Shown here: positions 31,516 through 45,010 of the stretch, piece by piece | How the letters are laid out: the number at the start of each line of letters is the position of its first letter | Numbering within the stretch: the first letter of the stretch is position 1 | DNA from: Diospyros lotus | Lineage: Eukaryota > Streptophyta > Magnoliopsida > Ericales > Ebenaceae | Direction: 5' to 3' | DNA length: 64,000 nt | Assembly: GCF_014633365.1 (NCBI RefSeq) | Contig: NC_068346.1 | Coordinates: 18,125,030 to 18,189,029 of the forward strand | Made by a program: the position numbers and the translations under genes | Notes under the pieces: model-generated | Database searches by the model: none | What the model was told of the DNA's origin: nothing | What the model saw: only the letters and a program-made list of their open reading frames with translations

Positions 31516-33795
31516 TGTAATGACCGTATATTTATGAGTTAATGTAAATCTTGGTATTAAGAATTAAGTGGAAAAAAAATTAATTAATGCATTTTCGGCC
31601 GAAGGTGTATTAGCAATTATTTGAAATTATTGGGGTTAAAGTGTAATTTTGAAAATTGGTGGTTGAATCACCTTAAATATAAGTTGCGCATGATTATAAT
31701 TGAGGGAGCATGTAGGGTGGATGGCACGCACATGAGAGGAGGCCAGGTGCGATTGGGGGTTCAAATCGCCGGCGTGATTGGGAGAAAAATGTTGATTTTT
31801 CAGCAAAGAAAGGCCCCAAAATGACATCGTTTTGGGGCCAGGTCAGCTCGTGCTCCAGGTGCACAACATGCGCGCTGCCTCGCCACGCAGGGCCCTGCCA
31901 CGCGCCAAGCTGCTGCCAGCAGCTACCACGTGTCCCACTTGCTGTTTTGCCACCGGAATTGATCTCATTTGCTGCCATGATGCTCCTACGACATTCCCTC
32001 ATCTTGGCTTATAAATAAGTAGTGATGTTTAAGTGAAATGGGAAGATATTGGAGAGAAATTAACGAAAATTTTGCTGGCATGGGCTTGAGTAGCGACTCT
32101 GGTATATTGCAAGAGTTAAAGAAAAATATTTTTAAGGCAAGTTCAGTTGCTCTTTTTTCAAGTTCTTTCATTTTCTTCGCAAGTTCCTATTGCTAAATTC
32201 TCTAAATTGCAAGCTCCTATTGCTTAATTTCCTAATTTGCAAGTTTATGCTTCTATTTTAGCAAGTCATTTTGTAAGTTATTCCTCTTTTCTATTATATT
32301 ATTTTATGGTTCTCATTTATACCTACTGAGTCTCAAATAAGGATTTGTATCACCATATCTTTCTTTGATATTGATGCTTTATTGAGGACATGCAAGAGTT
32401 TGATGTTGTCTTACATGAATGTTACCCTCTTGTGCATGTTGTTTCAATATTCGCATGTTAGTTATATATGAGAAGTCATTACAAATGTGCATAGTTGTGG
32501 TGATGCATAGAGCATGTGCACGAAAATGGTTTTAAAATGTGTAAAGACTTTATAATGCGCGCAGCGAACAAGTCCACAAGATATATCCGTAAAGAAAGCT
32601 TCGGCTTAGAGATAGACTTCTGTCCCAGTTTATGATATGGACTTCAGTCACAAGATTTTGGACTTCGGTCCCATGATTATGGTTTTAAAAGATTCCATGT
32701 GAGCATGAGTGCATGTTTCATCTTGTATCATGAAGAATGATGTAAGAGGTGTAGCGTAAGAGCCTTAAATGTCATTCATGATTCTATTTGCCTTCCGATA
32801 GCCATGATTATTATGCTCACTTTCTTTTAATTATACTTGCTAGGCCTATTTAGGAGGAAAATGAAAGAAATTAGGAAAATAGGGATAAATATAGGAAAAA
32901 TCAGATTTGTCGATTTGGTGGAATATTTATTGATCAAGAGAAAATTTGGCTATAGGATTTGGAGATTTGCACAATTTTAAAATCGGCACACACTTCGAGA
33001 AATTTTGAAAAATGAGACTAAGGTAAGTGGTACTACACAACTGAATTTAGTTTATGAAAAGGGCTCATAAGTGGTTTGACCCTAAAAATCGATTCTAAGT
33101 ATATGCTTTATCACGTTGTCATGCCTTGATGTGAGTATGTTATATAGATTCCATTTACATGTATTGATGATGAAATTTTCATATGTACACGACAATATTA
33201 TTGATCATGCATTCACATAAGGGTTTGAGAGTACGGGTTGGGACCGCTGCTCTTCCAAGGGTGCACCCATATACCTCGGCCTGGAAATGAGGCTGTAAAA
33301 ATGAGGAGTGGCATTAAGGTATAGTCAACTCAAGCCAAAATGAAATGAAAAATGACATTTTGCATTCATATATGAAATATATTTTGCAACGTTACTTAGA
33401 TTCATCTAACCTGGGTTTTGCCCCTGGAATATTTAAACGTTCCAGATATTGTTGTAGTAAATGCAGATGTGGATGACTAATGCGATGGCACTTGTTAAGT
33501 ACATACTGTATTTGATTACGAAAGTGATGTATTTAAATTTCTGCTACTTGAAACTCTGAACGTTCTAAAAGTCCATGCTATAAGAACTAATTTTACGATC
33601 AATGTTGAGATGTTATGTTCAATCTTTGCTTCCCCTATTGATGAATGCCTAGTCTAGCTTATTTGATGTGTAATATTTTTTCCATGCTAGATAGGTAGGT
33701 GAAAATTGTGGGAGTTATATTATATTGAATTATATATAAAAAAAATATTCCAAATTTCTTAAGTTATAACATGACCGAAAAAGTGGGGTGTTACA
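31516..33795 (+). repeat. giant LTR (2.28 kb), TGTAATGACC...GGGGTGTTACA
   Basis: The LTR-like termini are TGTAATGACC and GGGGTGTTACA. A TATA box (TATAAATA, 32010-32017) lies about 495 bp in. A 10-bp inverted repeat with a TGACATCG centre is at 31812-31839, and the CTGGAATATT palindrome is at 33424-33445. No internal coding region or second LTR was seen, so it reads as a solo LTR, but the flanking bases do not match. Confidence 0.6.
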
Positions 33796-35700
33796 CACAT
33801 AACATAATCCCAAGGTTGTGTCCATAATGGCTTTTAAGAGAAACCCCCCTACTAGGGAAGGACCCTCAGAAGGAAGTGGGCTTGGAACATGCGGGCTACG
33901 TTTCCCTGGTAATGCAAGGAGGGGACGTATCTCCCTGAGTTCCTTTAGGAGCGAAGTTCAACCAAGGGAACTATGTAGACTAGGGAAGTTAGTCCCAGAT
34001 GAATGATGAATAGTTGTCTTGAAGAATGTGCTCAAGCTCTAAGGAAACTTCACTCAAGGGGATGGTTAACTTCCTGTAACACCTCGCCTCACCAGGCGTG
34101 CCACTATAAGGGATTCATCAGGATTTTTGTTTTCATACAGAAGCAGAATGATGTGCCTAAAATGCAATGGCAACTGCACCAGTCGATCAAGTAATAACAT
34201 GAATGAGTAAAGTATCGTTCCCACGGGGACTGTCGAAACAAGTACCAAAACGGAGCAATCCTATTCTTTATCTAGAAAAATCGAATTAGAGATAATATCA
34301 ACTAAAGATAAAATACGACGTATTGGAAATACGACATATTGGAAATAGCAAAATAAAGAGAAATCGGACAAGTTAAAACAGAGAGATAAGATAGCTCAGG
34401 AATTCGATTCACCTACAAGAATGTTGTAATCCTTACCAAATAAGTTAATTAGATGGATTTTACTTACATGTGACGGCAAAATTTCATAATTTATTTATTA
34501 TCCTTTGGTTTAGGTATAATAAAACTATCGCCAATTACTAATTCTACACTTAGTCCATGTAAAATCAATTAATCAACGACACATTAAGTTTTGAGAAATT
34601 CACTAACTCAAATTATGAATTCAAGCAAATTCAAGTTACCGCAAAGATGAATATTCATACTTGGTCCGTTTCAATATCCAATCTAAATTATGTGATATGC
34701 GAAGCTTAACATAGAATTACTTAGTCTGTATCATCTATGTTCATAAAATCATTTAACAGGTGATTAGGCTGTCACAGCAATAATAGCCATATTATATAAT
34801 CACATGAAATAAACATCAATCAAATTACCCAATAATAGTATCAATCACAACATTATCTCGTGGCTATCTCGTTACCTTAGCTAATAAAAAAATAAAAAAA
34901 AATTCAGCCAACCATGATAAGAGAAATCATTATAATTAAACTCCAGAAAAACATAATTAAAAGCTAAGAATTTATTCAAGAACTAAAGAATTAACAATCA
35001 AATAAATTAATTCAGAATTCTTCTTCTCTAAAATCAATGATTTCTGTCACTGAAATTTGCGTTGCTTCCAAATTTCTTGGCCGTTGCCTCTTCTTTATGT
35101 GTACGCCGTTGCCCCTTATCTGCAATTTCTTCACTGTTTAATTGGGCATGGCTTCCTGTGTGTGCCGCAAAACTTCCTGCCGCCCCAAGTCTCTAATGCT
35201 CTGTGCGCTGCTGCCCAATTCCGAACCCTTCCTCCAAATCTCTTAATATATATATATATATATATGTATATGTGTGTGTGCAATCCAAATCCCTACACAT
35301 TCACGCATGTTCACCTAATTAATATGTGCAATCCAAATCCCTACACATTCACGCATGTTCACCTAATTAATATAATATATATATATATATATATATCAAT
35401 TCCACACACACAGCCCATGTTCACGTTAGTTAACTTAATAAATTAATGTATAATATATATAAATAATATAATATAAAATATAATATTTAATATACCATTA
35501 ATTATATTAATTTTAATTATATTATAATACAAATTATTTATAATATTTATTATAATATTAATTTATAGTATTAATTTTTAAAATTAACTTTATAATAATT
35601 TTTTTATTTTTATTTTTTATTTTTGAACCTAAACACCGAGTAGTATTCTTGTAAAATAATAAGAAATACTAAAAATTAAATATATACAAAGAAAACTCAA
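33796..35700. repeat. non-coding repeat-derived DNA with a TGTAACACC LTR-like start
   Basis: At 34075 the sequence opens TGTAACACCTCGCCTCACC, again the TGTAA type. A block around 34190-34250 (AAAGTATCGTTCCCACGGGG) resembles sequence I associate with plant LTRs, though I cannot name the family. From 35440 the DNA is almost pure A/T. No gene. Confidence 0.4.
35278..35372 (+). repeat. 47-bp tandem duplication next to (TA)n
   Basis: GCAATCCAAATCCCTACACA with the following TTCACGCATGTTCACCTAAT and an AATAT end occurs twice in tandem, between (TA)n tracts at about 35247-35268 and 35373-35397. Confidence 0.85.
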
Positions 35701-37972
35701 AATATTAGACAATTCAAAGTAAAATACATATAAAATATTAAAAATACTACTCAATTATGACTAATAAATGTGAATAAATTTTCACATCATAGAACACATG
35801 CGGTGTTTCCAAATAACAATTTTCACATGCTCACAAAATCCCAGAAAATCACAGTCATGCCCGTTTAACTAACAAGGTCAATAAACTTAAGTTAAACAAG
35901 GCATAATATTATGCAGCGGATAAAAACGTTACTAAATATCATAAAATACTACAATCATTCATACATAGTGTCTTCTCTTCAAACAAGAATTACATAACTT
36001 CAAAAATGTAAACTACGATTGTCATGCTCATACTCCATCAGCTCTAACTAACCATGTCCTCGCCCCTGCCAAAACCCTCGTATGGAACATTTTAATATTC
36101 CAGGGGTATAACCCAGATTAGATTTTGAATCATCTAAATGATGGCATAAAACAATTTACAGAATGCATGTATATTCATGAACATGGCATGTAAAAATGAC
36201 ACAACACGTCAACCCTAAGAAATCTCCTTGACATCCACAATCTCTCGTGGGAAATTCCATTTCCAATCGTACAAATACATTCCACATCATACGATTCGGA
36301 TTGATCTTATTGTGGCATACTTAACCTCTGGGTGCATACTAACATCACCCCTAGCTGAGATTAACCTTGCCACATTCTTAAGATGACCCTGCCCCATCCC
36401 ACCGAACATCATAATAACGACATGATTTCAGAAATAATAATGCCACGAAAGACTCACATGCCATGTATTTTACAAGCATAATCAGTTGATGCAATATGTA
36501 GTAAATTCAATATGCACAATATGCTGACAAATCAAAGCAATTGGCAAACATTCATAAAGATCAGTCTAAGTTTTAGAGGGTAGATCCACTCATTAACCAA
36601 CCATGAGTCATTCAAATCATTTATAATGAACTAAAAACCAAGTGTTGGATTGAACCACTCATTTGAACTAACCAATCATATGTCAAAAACCATTTATGAA
36701 ATCAAATTAAGTATTGGAATCGGACCACTCACCTTAACTTAGCCTCATAAGCTACTTCAGTATGCGTGTCTTGACCTTGAAATGCGTGTTCGGATAATTT
36801 CCTAACTTTAACATGCTCTTCTACCCCCAAATTAATTCCTAAAATTTCCTAAAAGCTTTTCCCTATTTTTCCTCATTTTCTTCCTTTTCCTTTTCTTTTC
36901 TTTTTTTCATTTTTCTTTTCTTCATTTTTTTTTCTTCTCCTTCTTCTTTCTTCTCCCTTGCTTCTTCTTCCTTGAGCCTGACCTGCGTACAGCCTTGCGG
37001 CCACTGCTGCTTGGCTCTTCGCCGCCCTCCACCTAGCCCTCCGTCTGCCGCCACGGCACTGTTGGATCGTCGCTGTCTTGCTGGGCCATCGCTATGGCCA
37101 TAGCCGGTCGCCGCTACTTGCCCGTGTTTGCTGGAAGATTGCGACCATAACTGTCGCAAGCTATTATAGCTAGCTTCAGCCATCTCCGACCACCCTCTCG
37201 TCCATGTTCCTTATTTATTTCCATTTTTTCTTCAATCTCTTCTACGCTTCCTCTATTTATAGAGGATCCACTGCCCCAAACCTGCCTTGTCACCATTTCT
37301 TGAAGCAACTTGGCCACCTGACTTCTAGAAGATGAATCTTAAAGCTTATAGAAGGCCATCTTACACAATCTTGAAGCTTCACATAAGCTTACCAGCACAC
37401 ATGTATACACACACACACATATATATATATATATTGCACCAAAACATAAAGGAAATTACACATTTAAACCCCAATTTCCATCTCAATTTCACTTGGGTAA
37501 TTTTTTAATTACATTTACATCCTCAAACCTCAAATTAATTTCCATTAAATTACTAAAAATGCAAAATTAATAACTTAAGACTTACTCGAAAAGGACAATT
37601 TCGCCCCAGTGTCCTTATTGGCCTATTGTTTCATCTCGAAACCACCTCAGGGTTGATTCTTATGAAAAATTGGAGCCCCCTCAGAGTTCTGTTGATTTCT
37701 CATAGGTCCCATTTGATTTTTCAGCTTGAACCGAAGTTGTACAAAAAATTATCTCGATTCTAATTTCTTTTAATACCATAAATCCTATCTCGAAACGTTT
37801 GTCACGGACATATCTTTTCCCTTAGGTATCTAGGCTCCAGGTCACTTCCTGTAGTCGATTCGGTACTGATAACTGTAGGAGATTATACTTAAGACTCAAA
37901 TATTTTAAAAATTTCACCTATAACCCAAATTAAAATTACTCTTAAGTTCTTAAAAAATTCTCAAGTATTACA
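35700..37972 (-). repeat. giant LTR in minus orientation, TGTAATACTTGAG start
   Basis: On the minus strand it starts TGTAATACTTGAG at 37972 and has TATAAATA at 37261-37254, about 710 bp in. A GC-richer leader with GCCGCC-type repeats lies around 37000-37110. The CTGGAATATT palindrome is at 36103-36083. It is of the same general architecture as 31516-33795 and 53620-56878. The left edge is not resolved; 35700 is an estimate. Confidence 0.5.
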
Positions 37973-38412
37973 ACTTCCTCTAGGATGACTCCTCTTGGGA
38001 GACATGTAACAACAATTCTTAATTGATAAAACAATTAAAGAGTACTAATATGCTTCTTCCTTCTTCTTCTTCTTTTTTTAATAAAAAATATCTTGAATAT
38101 TCCCTTACTTCAATTTTTGCTTCAAGTTCTTTCCCTTGTGAAGCTGAACAATTTTTTCTGGCTTCTAATAAACAAAAGAATTCATTGGTATTTCCCTATA
38201 ATTTCTTCAAACTAGTCAAGGATTCTTGTGCAAGATTTGTAGGTCTTTTCCCGTTGTGAATGTTGATAACATCATCCTCCTTTCATCATCAATTTCAATC
38301 ATGTTGTCAAAATCATCAGAGTGTGACAACTTTTCATAATTCTACATTTGGTTTTTCTTCACACCTCACACAAGCTTTTGCATTTTTGTAGTTCCCAATT
38401 TGATGTTGTTTT

Positions 38413-38451
<39 letters not shown>

Positions 38452-39110
38452 ATATATATATATATATCCCATCTTTAGTCACCTTCCCAAAAAATGTGCA
38501 CTTAATAAAATTACCATCCTTCAGATCTTGTAAAAACTTGTATTTCCATGCTAGATCTTTCTTCCCAACTCCACTTGAAGTAGATTCAAAGGCCATTTGT
38601 TGTAGTTGTAAACTTGTAATAGTAAACAACAAACCTTTACTAAATAAAAAATTGTTGCAACTATATATCTTAAACAACAAAGAATATATTGATAAATAGT
38701 AAGTATTTCATATTTATAGGCTATTGAAAAACAATAAACAAACTATATAATAGTACAATATCTAACATTATAAATTATATTATATTAACACACAAAATGT
38801 AAGTTTTATTTTTCTAATTATAACAAATCTTCAATATTATATAAAAAAAATAAGAAAACAATCTTTAATAATACTTATCTTAAATATTTACTTGAATAAT
38901 TATAGGCTATAGAAAAACAAGCAAATAAACTATATCAAATATAATGTTAAAACATTACAACTTATATTATATTAACACACAAAACATAAGTTTTATTTTT
39001 ATAATTATAACAAATCTTCAATATTATATAAAAAATAAACGATATATATACTATATATGTATGTATATGCATATGAATAAGTAAATATTTTAATAAATAT
39101 GCTTTTATTA
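37973..39110. other. AT-rich DNA with microsatellite and tandem block
   Basis: It contains (CT)n(TA)n at about 38413-38467 and a block of about 140 bp duplicated in tandem at 38715-38850 and 38900-39040 (AACACACAAAAxxTAAGTTT, ATTATAACAAATCTTCAATA). The same units flank the copia element in ETF-QO intron 1. No gene. Confidence 0.6.
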
Positions 39111-39639
39111 AGTTTTGTTATTCATAAATAAGAATAGAATATGATACAAGATGCCAGACAATGGCCATCCTGTGCCATGCTGACACAAAGACACTTCTTC
39201 GAGACAAGGTGCTGGAAGGCTACTCCCCTCGGCGGGGGTAATTTCTCTTTTACTAGAATAATGTCTTAGACGGGCAACTTTGGCCTAATTCGTACTTAAC
39301 TTGCTGGGCAAAATCACTCTTTGTGCATGGCCAAGGAAATTGTGCCACGTGCCCAGCCATTTGTCTTTGTCTCCCTTAACTTGAGGTATAAATACGGGTC
39401 AACCCTCTTCATTTTGGGGACGGAGGGGAGTTGTTCCTTAATCTTGATATAAGATTTTTCTTTTACAACTTATGTTCTTAAACATGTTGGGGAGGGAGGG
39501 GATTTGTTCCTTGATCTGAATCTTGATATGAGATTTTGCTTTTACAATTTATGTTCTTAAACATGTTTATTCTTTAACCTACTTCTTCAACATCTTGGCT
39601 GACTTAAGTATTAGGGGACTCGAGATAGACAACTCCTCG
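39111..39639 (+). repeat. promoter-like repeat with a tandem block of about 75 bp
   Basis: A TATA-like GGTATAAATACGGG is at about 39384. A downstream block, GTTCCTTxATCTTGATATxAG, then TTCTTAAACATG, occurs twice at 39430-39565. It is probably LTR-derived, and is cut by the solo LTR that follows and continues at 41297. Confidence 0.45.
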
Positions 39640-41296
39640 TGTTGTTTTACTTTTATATACTTAGTTTTGATGATGAAAAATAATATTTTATTTAATCCCT
39701 AAGTTAGAATCAAGATTGTGGTTTTCAACATAAATCAATTTCAATATCAAGTATTATTTTGTGAGAATGAAAACTAAATGAATTTCAAGTATCGAGAATT
39801 CAAAGTCATACTTTTCTAAGTCTGGAAGGTTAGAGCACCTTATAAGGAGACATATATGAAAATGTTTTAGTTTTAGAAAACTAACTCTCAGTAATTCAAT
39901 AGTTAACATTCATTAGTGATAAAATGATTTTTAACAATTTTTTCAAAGAATAGAAAGTGTATATCTTAGAGGTGGTAAAATCGCAAAATCTTAAGTTCCT
40001 ACTAAAACCCAAATTCTACTTTTTTATTCTTATGGATTTTGATTTTTTAGATATTTTTATTGAATCCAAATGGGGGGTATTTTCTTATTTACATTTATAT
40101 ATTAAAGTAAATAGAAGGTAAAATATAAATTAAACAAAATGAGGACATTATATGTGGTGATGTTTTGTATTAATCAAGTGTGCTTCTACATGTTATCTGT
40201 TAAGTTTTCAGATTTTCCAAGAAGATAGTCGACTATGTTGTTTAGTGCTGTCGACTATGCATAAGGATAATCGACTATACTTGTTTAATCTGTCGACTAT
40301 ATATGGTCTCTGTCGACTGTATTTCATTCTGTCGACTATTGTGTAAGGATAGTCGACTATGCTATTTCATCTGTCGACTATGTTTGTACATGATATTCAA
40401 TTTTTTTTTTTGTAATTTTTGATCTGTCGACTATGTAAAAGGATCTGTCGACTATGCTTAGTTTTATTTGAAGAAATAATCGACTAACCCATTTGATCTA
40501 TCGACTATACGGCTAGTTTTTCAATCTCCAACGGCTAGTTTCTCATTCTCCAATGGTCACAAACGACTTTATTTCTCTTCAATCTTTTGGGAAGCTTATA
40601 AATACAAGTCATGGATGATCAAGAGCAGACTAATGGACGGGAACGAATTGATTTGAGCTTACATTTTATATTCGTTTGTATTTACAGTGTTATGTACTTT
40701 CATTGTTATACTTTTCTCTCCAAGGCTTTGTTCTATTATTGTTAATACATTCATTTAAGCCTTGTTTAATCTTCAGAGACATTGTAACTAAGAGATTCAT
40801 CTCTTAGATTCTCTCACATTCTATATTTCCTATGCTTCCTAGCTTGTGTAGCTAAAGGGTCCATTTTGAGTGGGAGGTTTTGTATTTCCTAGCTAGGTGC
40901 TAGAGGTCTTGCTTGTATAAGCAAGAGGTTGTAATTCCTAGTCTTGAACTAGAGGACCTACTTGGTTTAAGTAGGGGGTTTTAGTGGATTGTTTGCAAAA
41001 TCCTTAGTGAGGAGCTAAGGTAGTGGATTAGGCTTGGATTAAGCCGAATCACTATAAATCCTTGTGTTTCTTGTGCTTGTGCTCTTTGATCTATTTATTT
41101 TTCCAAGCATTTCGTTTTTCTCACTTGGTTCACATATTTATTTTTTGCAAACTTTTATCTGTCACTTTTATATACTTCACGTTTTATTTCATAAAACCTC
41201 AATTTGTGTTAAAAAGCTTTTCAAGTTCAATTAAGTTTTTAAAATAACCAATTCACCCCCCTCTTGGTGTGTGCCATAGCACCTCCCGTTCTAACA
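39640..41296 (+). mobile_element. solo LTR of a SIRE/Maximus-like copia element (1.66 kb)
   Basis: It is bounded by TG...CA with flanking CCTCG (39635-39639) and CCTTG (41297-41301), a 5-bp target duplication with one transition. The 3' end (GAATCACTATAAATCCTTGTG, then AATTCACCCCCCTCTTGGTG, ending TTCTAACA) is the kind of end I associate with SIRE-type plant copia LTRs. It carries a GTCGAC word array at 40228-40508. No internal region or second LTR is present. Confidence 0.75.
40228..40508 (+). repeat. GTCGAC word array: nine exact, twelve TCGACT copies
   Basis: The unit is CTGTCGACTAT or ATAGTCGACTAT, at irregular spacing of about 15-50 bp, all in one orientation relative to the flanking TAT. 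Three copies read ATCGAC. It lies in the U3 part of the solo LTR. Confidence 0.85.
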
Positions 41297-42518
41297 CCTT
41301 GTGTGCCTTCTAATCAAGCTTTAGTCTTGTAGGATACTTGTTTGTTCAAAAACCTTCTCTCGGACAAAGAAATAGTCTATCCTAAAGAACGATTAGCAAC
41401 CCACATAAGAAAGAATCCCATACTGGACAAGGATTGGAAGTGCCCCATACAAAGGCGTTTACTTTCTCAAAATCTTGAAGGTGGTTGTTTGAAGACTCAA
41501 GTATAACGACTCAGATTTTCACCTTAATTCTTATTTACGATAGTGAAAGTAAATTTATTAAGAATTACACATTTCATGAGCTCTTACATACATATCATGG
41601 CATCAACAAATCAAACCCACAAAACACCCCATCTTAGCCCCTGTCAACACTCACCTTTAGAGATCTTTTCGATCGGGACAACCCTGTACACATAGAACCT
41701 AAAAAAAGAAATATCAACTTCCATAGTATCCATCCCCGAGCACTATTTTTCTTAAACCTGGAATGATAATAAAGAAAAGTGAGCTACAAGGCTCAACAAG
41801 TATAATGAAAATAAATGGGGCTCAATATAAAATCGTAACAAGAAAGAATCACCACGACTAGCCATAACAAGGTTTCCCACATACGTTCCCATGTCATGTC
41901 TCGAGTTATTGCATATATTCGTTATACTTTACATTACGTTCCTATGTCAAGTTCTAGATTTATATGGCACATGTTCATGTTTATGCAAAATGACTGTTTG
42001 GGCCTAGTTCATATTGTATGCTGTGCACCATTATGCATGTTCACGTTCACATTTTTTTTTTATATCATGTACCTTGATGATGATCTGTGAGAGCGACCAC
42101 CACGCGCTGCCTCAACAAGCGGAAGCTTCAGACTTGGGTATTCCTAGCCTCAGATCTGTGGGAATGTAGCCTACAAGACAATGGAGCAACGGGGTTGGTC
42201 AAGTTGGGATTCCCTGGTCAGGCTGGGATCTCCTGGTCAGGTTGGGATCCCATGTTCAGGCTAGGATCCCTTGGTTATGCTAAGACCGACCACTAAATGC
42301 TGCCTCGATGGATAGACGCGTAGATGCTTCGGACTTGGCAATGTCGGACCTTAGGAATGTAACCTGCAAGACAACGGAGTGACAAGGCTAGGGTTCCCCG
42401 GGGTAGACTCCAACGCTTAAGTCAGTAGAGTAAATGCAGGTAGTAGAAAATGTAAAAGCTAGAGAGCCTATCATACCTGGTGAGGACCCCTATTTTTTAT
42501 AGGCAAGTCCATTATGGG
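41297..42518 (-). repeat. LTR sequence in minus orientation, interrupted by the gag element
   Basis: On the minus strand there is a TATA-like CTATAAAAAATAGG at 42502-42491 and the conserved leader motif at 42426-42406. The left part around 41507 (TATAACGACTCAG) could be its end. The sequence should continue to the right of the inserted element at 47127. 41297-41506 belongs to the older repeat cut by the solo LTR. Confidence 0.45.
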
Positions 42519-42523
42519 GTACC

Positions 42524-43396
42524 TGTGGTGCCATGGAAAATTGGTAGGGGAAAAAATGAGGAATTTTTCCTAAAAATAATAGAGTAAAAAACTTTAGTCG
42601 CGAGGGTCAGCCTCGTGGCAAGAGTTGGCCGCGAAGGCCAACCTCGCGACAAAAGTGGGCCGCGAGTTGGCCATAAAGGCCAGCCTCACGATAACTTGCC
42701 ACAAGGAAATGGCCAGCCACGTAGCTAGGCTAGTTGCGAGGGCTAGCTTGCGGCAGCCTGCCGCGAGCCAAGGCTGGCTGCAAGGGCCAGTCGTGCAGCC
42801 AGGCTTGCCGAGAGGGCTAGCTCACGGTAGGCTTCCGTGAGTTGCCTCGCAGCGGTTTTGAAGCAACTTCCTCATTCTTTTGATAAATTTGATCCACTCA
42901 TCAATCGCCATATGTTAGCACTAGCCACCCTTGGGAATTGCGCCCTATAAATACCTAGCTATAGGACATTAAAGGAGACTTGTAACTTCGGTAAAATTTA
43001 AACATTTTGAATGCATCTTTACTATTTTGGTGAATAAACATTGGGATTCGAGACTGACTTTAGCATCGGAAGGTCTTCGTGGGAAAAGATTCCCGCGAGC
43101 CTTCTAACCCATTTTCTGAGTATCAATAGGGTCAAAACCTTGCGGCGAGACCTCGTGGCGAAGGAAAGAGCTTGCGGCGAGACCTAGTGGTGAAGACAAA
43201 ACCTTGAGGCTAGACCTCGTGGCGAAGACAAAACCTTGTGGCGAGACCTCGTGGCGAAGGCAAAACCTTGCGGCGAGCATCCTAGCGACAAACTCTTTTG
43301 AGGTGACCTTTCTTACGGCAACCTAACTTCACCCTACATCGAGCTCGAGTGGACCCCTCGACACAAAATTTTAATTGTTGTATTTTGGCAACAACA
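42524..43396 (+). repeat. 5' LTR of the gag-only element (873 bp)
   Basis: U3 holds CpG-rich repeats of GCCGCGAGxxGGCC type. TATAAATA is at 42946-42953, the leader motif at 43053-43083, and then a minisatellite built on CTTGCGGCGAGACCTCGTGG. Confidence 0.85.
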
Positions 43397-43446
43397 ATTT
43401 AACGCTGTTTGTGGGAAATGCAACAAAAAGCCAATCTTAACACAAG

Positions 43447-45010
43447 ATGCCGAGAGGGACAAGATCAGTCGGTTGGGCGAACTCGCCTGACCCTGCCCGA
43501 AGGAGCGCTCGTACCAGGATAGGAGCCACGAAATGGCCCCATCAGGTGCAGTCTATAGTACCAGAATTTTCAGTAGATCACCCTAACAATGAAGTGCGTT
43601 CTGAGAACTTTCCTGTGCTCGAATGCAACCATACCACCGGACTGGAGGGCATGGAGAGTTCAGAACAAGGAGAAGCACATGTAGTTAGATTGAGGAGATA
43701 TGCGACAGGGTTAGAGAAGAAAGTCCCACATGCAGTGCCCGCTAGTCAGGAACAACACTCATTTGGGTAGTCTTCAATTCCAAATGAAAACCTCATGGGG
43801 ACTTCAAGAATAGCTCCACCCACAGTCTTACTCTCAGATTATGAACTATTGTAGAAAAATTTTGAGGAGCTGAAACAATAGAATGATGAATTCAAGATGA
43901 ACAATGAGGAGAATATGAGAAGACTACAGGGAGTCACTGCTTTGTTACATGAACTAATGCCAGACATTCATATTCCCCACATGGGACAAATCAAGATGGA
44001 GGGAGAACATCGGAGATCCCGAGACAACCCTCCAAGGGCCCCTTGGCAGGGGATAAGAATCAAAAGTCCAGGGCTGAATAGTCAAGTCCCGGAAGTAATA
44101 GGCCCGAGAAGAAAATATAGCAAGAGGGTAAGAAAAGCTCCCACGTATAGGGAGACAGCAAAAAAACCTACTCAAGAGTCCCTTATGATCCATCTCTTTG
44201 CCAAAATGAAGGGAAACAGGAAACACTCAACGTGTCTGACATCAAACACCTCATAGAAGAGGTGCTAGAGCAGAAGTAGGTAATGATGGTGCCAAAGGTA
44301 ACTCTCCAAAAGGGTTCCCTCTATTGGAGGAACTTTAGAGGCAACCAGTGCAACCGGGATTCGAATTGCCACATCTTTCTGTATACTCAGGAAGAGAGGG
44401 CCCTGAGAAACACTTACAGCATTTTGTTACAGTGGCCATGTTACATGGATGGAATGAGGTCACTAGGTGTAAGGATTTATCGCTCTCCCTAGTAGGATAA
44501 GCTCAACAGTGGTTCACTGAATTACCAGTAAGACATATACGATCATTCGAATAGTTGAAGAAAGAATTCTTAAATGCATTCTCCACCTATCTCCCGAAGA
44601 AGAATAGTGCAATATATCTAATGAGCTTATAGATGAAGCCAAATGAATCCCTAAAGCAATACATCGAGCAGTTCAGGACTGCTACGCAGGAAGTAAGGAA
44701 TCTCCCATTCGGATTGGTGGCGTCAGCCTTGCTAAACGGAACTACATATGCCCCGCTTAGAAGATCCTTAGCCTTCTCCTAGCCAAATTCTGTGACTGAG
44801 TTGTTTGATCGAGCAGAACAGTTTATCATCCAAATGAAAATTTTAGACGCAGAAGAAGGTAATAGACGAGGAAAGGAAACCCAGCCCGAAGTACGAAGGA
44901 CCTTACAAAATTTAGAAGATGTTAGGCCATAACATGTGCATGCTACCGACACTACTAGGCGAAGCAATAGGAAAAGCTTGGAACACCGTGCACCTCGATA
45001 GGTACTTTCT
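43447..45010 (+). pseudogene. gag of the non-autonomous gypsy-type element, broken
   Basis: The frame starts MPRGTRSVGWANSP. After a variable N-terminal part it reads AQQWFTELPVRHIRSFE, KKEFLNAFSTYLPKKNSAIY and NESLKQYIEQFRTATQEVRN, the conserved retrotransposon gag core. Nonsense codons at about 43768, 43852 and 43879 and several more after 44250, with a frame change, disable it. No zinc knuckle is apparent. Gag would have coated the element RNA in cytoplasmic particles. Confidence 0.82.

Noticed and set aside
35057..35446. 129-residue plus-strand open frame
   Set aside because: It spans a (TA)n tract and a tandem duplication; the translation ends in repeats (YIYIYMYMCVC) and resembles no protein.
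36863..37183. 106-residue Lys/Glu-rich minus-strand open frame
   Set aside because: It is a translation of an LTR leader and a TTTTC-rich tract; no domain and no gene structure.
43954..44226. 90-residue minus-strand open frame opposite gag
   Set aside because: It is a shadow of the gag frame on the opposite strand, with no independent support.
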